Positions 58,170 through 64,000 of a DNA stretch of 64,000 bases are shown here, piece after piece. Under the pieces are notes generated by a model. That model saw only the letters and a list, made by a program, of their open reading frames with translations, did no database searches and was not told the origin of the DNA. The position numbers were made by a program, and so were the translations under genes. The stretch's first letter is position 1. Each line of letters begins with the position of its first letter. The stretch is from Pseudonocardia sp. DSM 110487 (GTDB lineage: Bacteria > Actinomycetota > Actinomycetes > Mycobacteriales > Pseudonocardiaceae): positions 9,052,001 to 9,116,000 of the forward strand of contig NZ_CP080521.1 in the NCBI RefSeq assembly GCF_019468565.1, read 5' to 3'.

Positions 58170-60500
58170 TCACAGCTTTTGTAGCGGCACCCCACCGATG
58201 AGCATCAGCCGCACCGTGCCCGCGCTACCGAAGTCGATCAGCACCCGCTGGGTGGCCTTGTCGGACTCGACGACCGTGCCGAGGCCGTACTTGTCGTGGT
58301 TGACCCGGTCGCCGACATCGAGGGAGATCGACGCCTTGAGCGCGGCCTTGGGGACGTTCCAGCTGCCGCGGTCGGTGGCCGCGGGCCTGCGGCCGAACCC
58401 GAACCGGCCCACCGGCGCCGAGCGTTCCGACTCGGCGCGCCGCCACTCCACCAGGTCATCGGGCACCTCGGCGAGGAACCGCGACGCCGGGTTGGCGTTG
58501 GGCTGCCCGAACGACGAGCGGATCATCGCCCGGGACAGGTACAGCCGCTGCCGCGCCCGCGTGATGCCGACGTAGGCGAGGCGCCGCTCCTCGGCCAGCT
58601 CGGCCGCATCGCCCATCGCCCGCATGTGCGGGAACACGCCGTCCTCCCAACCGGTGAGGAACACGACCGGGAACTCGAGACCCTTCGCCGTGTGCAGGGT
58701 CATCAGCGTGACCATGCCCTCGTCGTTGTCGGGGATCGAGTCGGCGTCGGCGACCAGCGCCACCCGCTCCAGGAACGCCGCGAGCGAGCCGGGAGCGGGC
58801 GCTCCCACCTCGACGTCGGAGTCGTCGAGGTCGGCGACAGCGGCGTCGCCCGCGAACTCGCGCGCCACCGTGACGAGCTCCGCGAGGTTCTCGCGGCGCG
58901 AGCCGTCCTGCGGGTCGTCGCTCGCCTCCAGCTCGGCGGTGTAGCCGGTGCGCGCGTAGACGGCCTCCAGGATCTCCGCCGTTTCGTCGCCGCGCTCCAC
59001 CAGCTCGTTCAGCTCGTCGAGCAGCTGGACGAACGAGGCGATGCACCGCTGCGACCGCGTGACCAGCCCGGGAATCCGCTCCGGCTGCTCTGCCGCGATC
59101 CGCAGCGCGGCGGCGAACGAGGTGCGCTCCCGGTCGGCGTAGGTGGCCACCAGCTCCTCGGCGCGCTCGCCGATGCCGCGCTTGGGGACGTTGAGGATGC
59201 GGCGCAGGCTGACGGTGTCCTCAGGGTTGGACAGCACCCGTAGGTACGCCAGCGCGTCGCGCACCTCCTTGCGCTCGTAGAAACGCACCCCGCCCACGAC
59301 CTTGTACGGCAGTCCGACGCGCAGGAACACGTCCTCGAACACGCGCGACTGGGAGTTGGTGCGGTAGAAGACCGCGACATCGGAATTCCGGAACTCACCG
59401 GAATCCACCAGCCGGTCGATCTCCTGCGCGACGAACGCGGCCTCGTCGTGTTCGTTGTCGGCGACGTACCCGACCACCTTCGCGCCATCGCCCTGATCGG
59501 ACCACAGCCGCTTGTCGCGCCGGTCCGGGTTGCGCGCGATGACCGCGTTGGCCGCCGAGAGGATGCGCTGGGTGGAGCGGTAGTTCTGCTCCAGCATGAT
59601 CGTTCGCGCGTTCGGGAAGTCCTGCTCGAACTCGATGATGTTGCGGATGCTCGCGCCGCGGAACGCGTAGATCGACTGGTCGGAGTCGCCCACCACGCAC
59701 AGCTCGCCCGGCTCGACTCCGTCGGCGGCGGGGGCGACGAGCTCGCGCACCAGCACGTACTGGGCGTGGTTGGTGTCCTGGTACTCGTCGACCAGCACGT
59801 GCCGGAACCGGCGCCGGTAGTACTCGGCAACGGCCGGCAGCCGCTGCAGCAGCGCGACGGTCTCCATGATCAAGTCGTCGAAGTCGAACGCGTTGGCCGT
59901 GCGCAGCCGCGCCTGGTACACCCCGTAGACCTCGGCGACCTTGCGCTCGAAGTCGTTGGCGGCCCGCTCGGCGGCGTCGTCGGCCGACAGCAGCTCGTTC
60001 TTGAGGTTCGAGATCTGCGCCGCGACCCCACGGGCGGAGAACTTCTTCGGGTCGAGCTCCAGATCACGCAGGACCAGGCCGACGAGCCGGCGCGTGTCGT
60101 CGGCGTCGTAGACGGAGAACGCGCTGCGCACGCCGAGGTGCTTGGCCTCGCGACGCAGGATGCGCACGCACATCGAGTGGAACGTGGACACCCACATCGC
60201 GTTGCCGCGCCTGCCGACGAGCGCGTCGACGCGCTCCTTCATCTCGGCGGCTGCCTTGTTGGTGAAGGTGATCGACATGATCTCGCCGGGGTGGACCCCG
60301 CGCTCGGCGAGCAGCCACGCGATGCGGTGGGTGAGCACACGGGTCTTGCCCGAGCCCGCCCCCGCGACGATCAGCAGCGGCGTCCCGGCGTGGACCACCG
60401 CCTCGCGCTGGCGCGGATTGAGCCCCTCCAGCAGCGCAGCACCGCGCTCCGTGCGGGGCTGGACAGGGTTCTCTGTAGGCAGTTCGAACAGCGCGCTCAT
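58170..60500 (-). CDS. pcrA: ATP-dependent DNA helicase PcrA (UvrD/Rep family)
   Basis: A 776-aa superfamily 1A helicase that unwinds DNA in repair and replication. Motif I AGAGSGKT is at residues 46-53, Ia FTNKAAAEM, II VDEYQDTN, III GDSDQSIYAFRGA, IV LEQNYRST, V TLHTAKGLEF and VI VGITRARQRLYL. Actinobacterial PcrA has the C-terminal Tudor-like tail (GDRVNHDKYGLGTVV) seen here. ATG 60500. Divergent from the chorismate mutase leader. Confidence 0.97.
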   Translation of the reverse strand: MSALFELPTENPVQPRTERGAALLEGLNPRQREAVVHAGTPLLIVAGAGSGKTRVLTHRIAWLLAERGVHPGEIMSITFTNKAAAEMKERVDALVGRRGNAMWVSTFHSMCVRILRREAKHLGVRSAFSVYDADDTRRLVGLVLRDLELDPKKFSARGVAAQISNLKNELLSADDAAERAANDFERKVAEVYGVYQARLRTANAFDFDDLIMETVALLQRLPAVAEYYRRRFRHVLVDEYQDTNHAQYVLVRELVAPAADGVEPGELCVVGDSDQSIYAFRGASIRNIIEFEQDFPNARTIMLEQNYRSTQRILSAANAVIARNPDRRDKRLWSDQGDGAKVVGYVADNEHDEAAFVAQEIDRLVDSGEFRNSDVAVFYRTNSQSRVFEDVFLRVGLPYKVVGGVRFYERKEVRDALAYLRVLSNPEDTVSLRRILNVPKRGIGERAEELVATYADRERTSFAAALRIAAEQPERIPGLVTRSQRCIASFVQLLDELNELVERGDETAEILEAVYARTGYTAELEASDDPQDGSRRENLAELVTVAREFAGDAAVADLDDSDVEVGAPAPGSLAAFLERVALVADADSIPDNDEGMVTLMTLHTAKGLEFPVVFLTGWEDGVFPHMRAMGDAAELAEERRLAYVGITRARQRLYLSRAMIRSSFGQPNANPASRFLAEVPDDLVEWRRAESERSAPVGRFGFGRRPAATDRGSWNVPKAALKASISLDVGDRVNHDKYGLGTVVESDKATQRVLIDFGSAGTVRLMLIGGVPLQKL

Positions 60501-60510
60501 CGTGTTCGAA
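60483..60510. promoter_or_regulatory. Wide inverted repeat at the pcrA start
   Basis: TTCGAACA (60483-60490) and TGTTCGAA (60503-60510) form a perfect 8-bp inverted repeat around 12 bases that include the pcrA ATG. The half-sites are LexA-like but spaced 10 bases more than the canonical N2-core spacing, about one helical turn. The left arm is inside pcrA codons, so coincidence is possible. Confidence 0.35.
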
Positions 60511-60557
60511 AGGGTACCGCCGCTCCCCGACAGCCCCCGGTGTGGCACACTGCTGGC

Positions 60558-60620
60558 GTGCTTCTGATCAGCCGCCGATTTTTCTACGGGTACCGGACAC
60601 CGGTGCCCGTGGCCAGCTGA
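60558..60620 (+). CDS. Aromatic-rich leader peptide of the chorismate mutase gene
   Basis: A 20-codon ORF: V-L-L-I-S-R-R-F-F-Y-G-Y-R-T-P-V-P-V-A-S. Four of the five codons 8-12 are Phe or Tyr (F, F, Y, G, Y), the products of the chorismate mutase branch. CACACT (60546-60551) lies 6 bases before the GTG, suggesting a leaderless start. It is followed by a pause hairpin and an attenuator-like terminator, then chorismate mutase. Ribosome stalling at Phe/Tyr codons under starvation is the natural inference. Too short to be a protein in its own right. Confidence 0.8.
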   Translation: MLLISRRFFYGYRTPVPVAS

Positions 60621-60665
60621 ATCAGCCCCCACGACGCCCCGGAGTCCATCGGACCCGGGGCGTTT
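60587..60665 (+). terminator. Attenuator: pause hairpin and terminator ahead of chorismate mutase
   Basis: CGGGTACCGG (60587-60596) pairs with CCGGTGCCCG (60600-60609) with one G-U, overlapping the Tyr codons: the pause hairpin. The terminator is 60634-60642 with 60655-60663 (9 bp), plus 60644-60647 with 60651-60654 (4 bp) beyond one bulged base, followed by a short T run (TTT, 60663-60665). Its end is 47 bases before the chorismate mutase start. An alternative antiterminator may use CGTGG (60608-60612) with CCACG (60629-60633), but I did not resolve a full competing fold. Confidence 0.75.
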
Positions 60666-60712
60666 GCGCGTCACGGGCCCGGGCCGGGCACCTGCAGGAG
60701 GAGACCGTGACC

Positions 60713-60991
60713 GTGACAGCCGAGAACCAGACCGAGAACCCGACCGCCGAGGACATCGACGTGCTGCGCGTCGAGATCGACCACCTCGACGCGGAGATCC
60801 TGCGTTTGGTCAAACGCCGCACCGAGGTGTCGAAGACCATCGGCAAGGCACGGATGGCCGCCGGCGGGCCGCGGATCGTCTACAGCCGGGAGATGGCCGT
60901 GCTCGCCCGCTTCCGCGAGCTCGGCAGCGAGGGCCGCGACCTCGGGCTGCTCCTGCTGCGGCTCGGCCGGGGACGTCTCGGGAGCAGCTGA
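60713..60991 (+). CDS. Chorismate mutase, AroQ-type
   Basis: Converts chorismate to prephenate, the entry to phenylalanine and tyrosine. 92 aa, like the small actinobacterial enzymes: VLRVEIDHLDAEILRLVKRRTEVSKTIGKARM holds the active-site Arg/Lys helix, and LLLLRLGRGRLG the C-terminal R-L-G-R-G-R. GTG 60713 has GGAGGAG 9 bases upstream; GTG 60707 is too close. Preceded by the leader peptide and attenuator. Confidence 0.95.
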   Translation: MTAENQTENPTAEDIDVLRVEIDHLDAEILRLVKRRTEVSKTIGKARMAAGGPRIVYSREMAVLARFRELGSEGRDLGLLLLRLGRGRLGSS

Positions 60992-61048
60992 CACGTGAAC
61001 CGCGGAGTTTCCCGGCGCGACGTCGCCCTTCCGTGGCACTCTTGTGCC

Positions 61049-61369
61049 ATGGGTGCCGTGTTCGGGATCGTCGCAGCAGTGATTGCCCTGGTCGGCCTCG
61101 TCGTCGCACTCGGGCACGTCGGCTACCTGGCGCTGCTCGGCAACGCGGCGAAGAAGCGCGGGCTCTCCGGTGGCACCACCGCCGACTACGTCAACAGCCG
61201 CTGGAAAGTGGCGGGTGGCGCCGCCGGGGTCGCCCTGCTGGGCCTGCTGCTCACCGGCGCCGAATCCGTGCCGGTCGACCTCGTCGGGCTGCTGCTCGGT
61301 GGTGGCGCAGGCGTCTACGCCAAGCAGGCTCTCGACTCCACCCGGTCGCGGTTCCGCACGCTGCCCTGA
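61049..61369 (+). CDS. Small membrane protein of unknown function
   Basis: A 106-aa protein with an N-terminal hydrophobic segment (1-25) and two further ones (about 52-70 and 78-95), and the conserved-looking middle KKRGLSGGTTADYVNSRWKVAGG. I do not recognise the family. ATG 61049; CACTCT (61037-61042) lies 6 bases upstream. It follows chorismate mutase by 57 bases and may be separately transcribed. Confidence 0.7.
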   Translation: MGAVFGIVAAVIALVGLVVALGHVGYLALLGNAAKKRGLSGGTTADYVNSRWKVAGGAAGVALLGLLLTGAESVPVDLVGLLLGGGAGVYAKQALDSTRSRFRTLP

Positions 61370-61640
61370 TCGAAAACGCGTTCGTCCCGATCTCGGAATG
61401 ATCACGACGCGATCCATCCGCCGCATGCTGTGCGCAAGCCGAGCGGCCCTGGCGGACCGACGAGCGGGTTGACCAAGCGCCCGGCGGCAGCTCAGATGGC
61501 CGAGCGGTCGGTAATCGTCGTTGAACGGAAATACGCCGTTCGTGTGACGTGCGACGAGCGGACGAATGACACTTGGTACCCGTCATCGGCATCCGGTAGA
61601 CATTCTGACGTCCGTTCACTCCAAGGGAGGACGTCACGCT
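61370..61640. other. 271-base gap without a gene
   Basis: Between two rightward membrane-protein genes. GAACGG (61523-61528) and CCGTTC (61536-61541) form a 6-bp inverted repeat with TTGAAC (61521-61526) as a possible -35, but no convincing -10 follows. I see no small ORF or stem-loop I can support. It may hold the promoter of the acidic membrane protein gene at 61641. Confidence 0.4.
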
Positions 61641-62801
61641 GTGGCTCAGATCCGGTTCGGAGATGGATCAGATGCACCCGCAACGGAAGTGATCACCGTT
61701 GCCGACCTGCTGAGCCGCAATGCGCCCGCTCCCGTAAGGGAGGTCGAGCCGGACACCGGCGGTATTTCGGTGGGCGCCCTCCTCCGTCGCGAGGGTCGCG
61801 CCCCCCACTCCGCCGACCGGCCCCTGCAGCTGCGGCCCAACCAGCCGGCCTCCACCGGCGACGAGGGCGGCGCCGACCGGCGCGTCCTCGTGCGCCGCGG
61901 CGCGATCGCCGCGGGCACGCTCCTGGCCGCCGGGTCGGTCCTCGGGGCCGCGATGCTCACCGAGGTCGCTCCCACGGCGAACCAGACGCCGGCCACCGGC
62001 GGCGCAGAGGGCGACGGCCCGTACGCGGGCCAGGGCCTGCTCGACCCCGAGGCCCCGGTCGCCGCGGCCCCGGACAACAGCGTGGTGATCGACCAGGCCG
62101 CGGCCCGTGACCCGCTCGACCCCGGCGCCCCTGCCCCGTCCGACTGGATCCCGGTGGCCTTCCCCGGCCCGCTGGCGGGAGAGAACGCCGGCACCGGAGC
62201 CACCGACGGCGGTGACCCCGGCAACGGCCGCTCCAGCGGCAGTTCCGGCGACGACAGCTCGCGTGCCGCCGCCGATGCGGGCGACGATGACGACGATTCC
62301 ACGAAGAAGTCCTCCGGCGGCAGCGGATCGTCCTCGAGCGGTGGCTCGAGCGCCGGCAGCAGCGATTCCGGCAGCGATTCCGGCAGCAACGACTCCGATG
62401 GGTCGAGCGGCGGCGACAGCGACAGCGACGGCGGTGACAGCGACGACGACGGCGGCGGCCTGCTCGACACCGTCGGCGACACCGTCGGCGGGCTCGTCAA
62501 CGGCCTCGGCCTCGGCGGGGGCGGCGACAGCGAGAAGAGCAGCAATGACGACGGCGACGACGAGGACAGCAAGAGCTCCCGCTCGATGAGCCTCATGTCC
62601 GCCGACGATGAAGACTCGTCCGCTCCCCAAGACGAGGAAGACTCGGAGTCCAGCAGCGATGCCAAGAGCAGCGACAGCGACGACTCCGAGGACGGCGACG
62701 GCGACAGCGACAACAGCGACGGTGGTGACAGCGACGACGACGGCGATGGTGGGGGCCTCGTCGGCGGCCTGCTCGGCACCGTCGGCGGTCTGCTCCGCTG
62801 A
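61641..62801 (+). CDS. Single-pass membrane protein with Asp/Ser/Gly-rich tail
   Basis: A 386-aa protein: residues 1-90 are cytoplasmic-like with ITVADLLSRNAPAPVRE, one membrane segment (about 92-115, RRGAIAAGTLLAAGSVLGAAML), then about 250 residues dominated by D, S and G with runs such as SDSGSDSGSNDSDGSS, and two short hydrophobic GLLDTVGDTVGGLVNGLG / GGLVGGLLGTVGGLL blocks. The tail is probably extracellular and disordered. GTG 61641 has GGGAGG upstream. No function can be assigned. Confidence 0.75.
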   Translation: MAQIRFGDGSDAPATEVITVADLLSRNAPAPVREVEPDTGGISVGALLRREGRAPHSADRPLQLRPNQPASTGDEGGADRRVLVRRGAIAAGTLLAAGSVLGAAMLTEVAPTANQTPATGGAEGDGPYAGQGLLDPEAPVAAAPDNSVVIDQAAARDPLDPGAPAPSDWIPVAFPGPLAGENAGTGATDGGDPGNGRSSGSSGDDSSRAAADAGDDDDDSTKKSSGGSGSSSSGGSSAGSSDSGSDSGSNDSDGSSGGDSDSDGGDSDDDGGGLLDTVGDTVGGLVNGLGLGGGGDSEKSSNDDGDDEDSKSSRSMSLMSADDEDSSAPQDEEDSESSSDAKSSDSDDSEDGDGDSDNSDGGDSDDDGDGGGLVGGLLGTVGGLLR

Positions 62802-62828
62802 CGCGGCGGTGGGCGTCGGGCCGGCCTC

Positions 62829-63500
62829 CTAGACGAGACGCCGGTCCGACGCCCACCGCGAGAGCTCGTAGCGGTTCGACAGCTGCGTCTTGCGCAGCAC
62901 GCTCGAGACGTGGGTCTCCACGGTCTTCACCGAGATGAACAGCTCTCCCGCGATCTCCTTGTACGCGTAGCCCCGCGCGAGCAGCCGCAGCACGTCGCGC
63001 TCGCGGCGCGTGAGCAGGTCCAGCTCCGGATCACCGGGCGGAGCCGCGCCGGGCCGGTCGGAGAACACGTCCAGCACGAAGCCGGCCAGCCGCGGCGAGA
63101 ACACCGCGTCGCCCGACTTCACGCGCCGCACCGCGTCGGCGAGCTCCCGACCGGAGATCGTCTTCGTGACGTAGCCGCGGGCGCCGGCGCGGATGACCGC
63201 GATGACGTCCTCGGCCGCGTCCGACACCGACAGGGCCAGGAACACCACGTCCGGCAACTCGGGGCGCAGCTGACGCAGCACCTCGGCCCCGCCACCGTCG
63301 GGCATGTGGACGTCCAGCAGCACCACGTCGGGCCGCAGGTGGCGGATGGCGGCCACCGCCTCGTCGACGGAGCCTGCCTCCCCCACGACGGTGACGTCCG
63401 GGACGTGCCGGTCGAGTTCGGCCCGAACCCCTGAACGGAACAGGCCGTGGTCGTCGACCAGGAAGACGCGGATGGGCGCGTCGGTCGATTCGGTGGTCAT
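62829..63500 (-). CDS. LuxR-family response regulator
   Basis: A 223-aa regulator: receiver domain (1-125) with the phospho-acceptor Asp in VVLLDVHMPDGGG, the acidic pair VDDHGLFR and the Lys in YVTKTIS; then a LuxR HTH (LTRRERDVLRLLARGYAYKEIAGELFISVKTVETHVSSVLRKTQ). NarL type. Its start overlaps the histidine kinase stop (ATGA), so they form a two-component system. Confidence 0.95.
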   Translation of the reverse strand: MTTESTDAPIRVFLVDDHGLFRSGVRAELDRHVPDVTVVGEAGSVDEAVAAIRHLRPDVVLLDVHMPDGGGAEVLRQLRPELPDVVFLALSVSDAAEDVIAVIRAGARGYVTKTISGRELADAVRRVKSGDAVFSPRLAGFVLDVFSDRPGAAPPGDPELDLLTRRERDVLRLLARGYAYKEIAGELFISVKTVETHVSSVLRKTQLSNRYELSRWASDRRLV

Positions 63501-64000
63501 GACTTCGACTCCTGTGAAAGTTCGTCCTGCTCGGCGGTGCGCCCGTCGACCGGCATGGAGATGTGCACCTCGGTGCCTTCGCCCGGCGTGCTGCGCAGCC
63601 GTACGACGCCGCCGTGCCGCTCCATCCTGCCGTGCACGGAGTCGGCGAGGCCGTGCCGGTCGGTGGGAACGCCGTCCGGATCGAAGCCGACGCCGCGGTC
63701 GCGCACGAACACGTGCACCTCCTCCGGCTCGACCTCGACGTACACGCTGACCTCACCGACCTTCGCATGCTTGGCCGCGTTGACCATTGCTTCCCGCGCG
63801 GCGAGCACGAGCGCTCGCAGCCCGTCGTCGAGGGGGCGGTCGCCGACCACGACGGGGCGCACGTCGATCGCGTAGGTGTCCTCCACCTCAGCGGCGGCGG
63901 TGGTGATCGCGTCGGCCAGTCCTTCCGAGAGCGCGGGGTCGCCGGACGCACGACCGGAACGGCCGTACCCGGTGGGGCCGTACAACCAGTGGCGCAGCTC
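63497..64000 (-). CDS. Histidine kinase (C-terminal part, truncated by window edge)
   Basis: The C-terminal 167 residues of a NarL-partner histidine kinase. Reading continues past the window edge (it begins within ELRHWLYGPTGYGR, an internal segment of DegS/PspC-type kinases), so the true start is outside. The HATPase_c domain is complete: N box EAMVNAAKHA, G1 DRGVGFDPDG, G2 HGLADSVHGRMERHGG and the end GTEVHISMPV. It overlaps the response-regulator gene by 4 bases. Confidence 0.9.
   Translation of the reverse strand, partial: ELRHWLYGPTGYGRSGRASGDPALSEGLADAITTAAAEVEDTYAIDVRPVVVGDRPLDDGLRALVLAAREAMVNAAKHAKVGEVSVYVEVEPEEVHVFVRDRGVGFDPDGVPTDRHGLADSVHGRMERHGGVVRLRSTPGEGTEVHISMPVDGRTAEQDELSQESKS

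Noticed and set aside
1..64000. tRNA or rRNA genes
   Set aside because: Reading the gaps on both strands I found no cloverleaf or rRNA-like sequence; gaps are short and accounted for by promoters, stem-loops or repeats.

Overview
The window is a high-GC stretch of an actinobacterial chromosome, most likely from the Pseudonocardiaceae and probably Pseudonocardia itself (inference from gene content and order, not from a database search). Supporting signs are an actinobacterial FO synthase fusion (coenzyme F420), monomeric isocitrate dehydrogenase, DUF6350-purN-purH, sucCD with a DUF5336 protein, folD with DUF3017, pcrA divergent from an AroQ-type chorismate mutase, mycobacterial-type SOS boxes, many GTG starts and many apparently leaderless promoters. 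No rRNA, tRNA, CRISPR array, transposase or phage gene was seen. No gene-free stretch exceeds about 300 bases.

Layout. 1-4.9 kb: YihY/BrkB membrane protein, trpS and a 57-aa conserved gene, divergent from a TetR - PhyH dioxygenase - FAD oxidoreductase cluster. 5-9.6 kb: fbiC, an LpqC-type esterase and an iron-siderophore binding lipoprotein with an IdeR-like iron box. 9.8-14.4 kb: a small redox operon (epimerase, PPOX-fold, DHFR-like), a membrane protein, a VOC protein, and an HxlR/NmrA divergent pair with an operator. 14.4-17.4 kb: a toxin-antitoxin-like pair between ybaK and a 96-bp near-identical duplicate of the ybaK 5' end, then a pseudokinase and an SH3-like protein. 17.6-24.1 kb: icd, SDR/TetR and a three-gene ABC-2 exporter closed by a 165-bp imperfect inverted repeat. 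24.1-30.7 kb: DUF2252, CMD-fold, DUF3017-folD, pentapeptide, FabH/TetR, GNAT and a shortened PhyH gene. 30.9-37.4 kb: SOS-controlled dnaE2, a T-box-like leader with a short AspRS, an aminoglycoside phosphotransferase and a thioredoxin-MerR pair. 37.5-43.1 kb: LacI and a FrcBCA-like sugar ABC operon with two operators, then an M28 lipoprotein peptidase. 43.3-47.7 kb: imuA'-imuB with an SOS box, erm with a possible leader peptide, and a nucleotidyltransferase. 47.8-55.3 kb: purine synthesis, DUF6350, DUF5336 and sucCD. 55.5-64 kb: hydrolase, M23 peptidase, Uma2, pcrA, a Phe/Tyr-rich leader peptide with attenuator before chorismate mutase, two membrane proteins and a two-component pair cut by the window edge.

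How it works together. Two separated SOS loci (dnaE2; imuA'-imuB) encode the parts of an error-prone mutasome. RNA-level control is unusually visible: a translational T-box for AspRS, an aromatic-codon attenuator for chorismate mutase and a candidate macrolide-type leader for erm. Gene ends are punctuated by a set of long perfect or near-perfect stem-loops with related cores (E2-E8 in the findings), which appear to serve as terminators in convergent or operon-end gaps.
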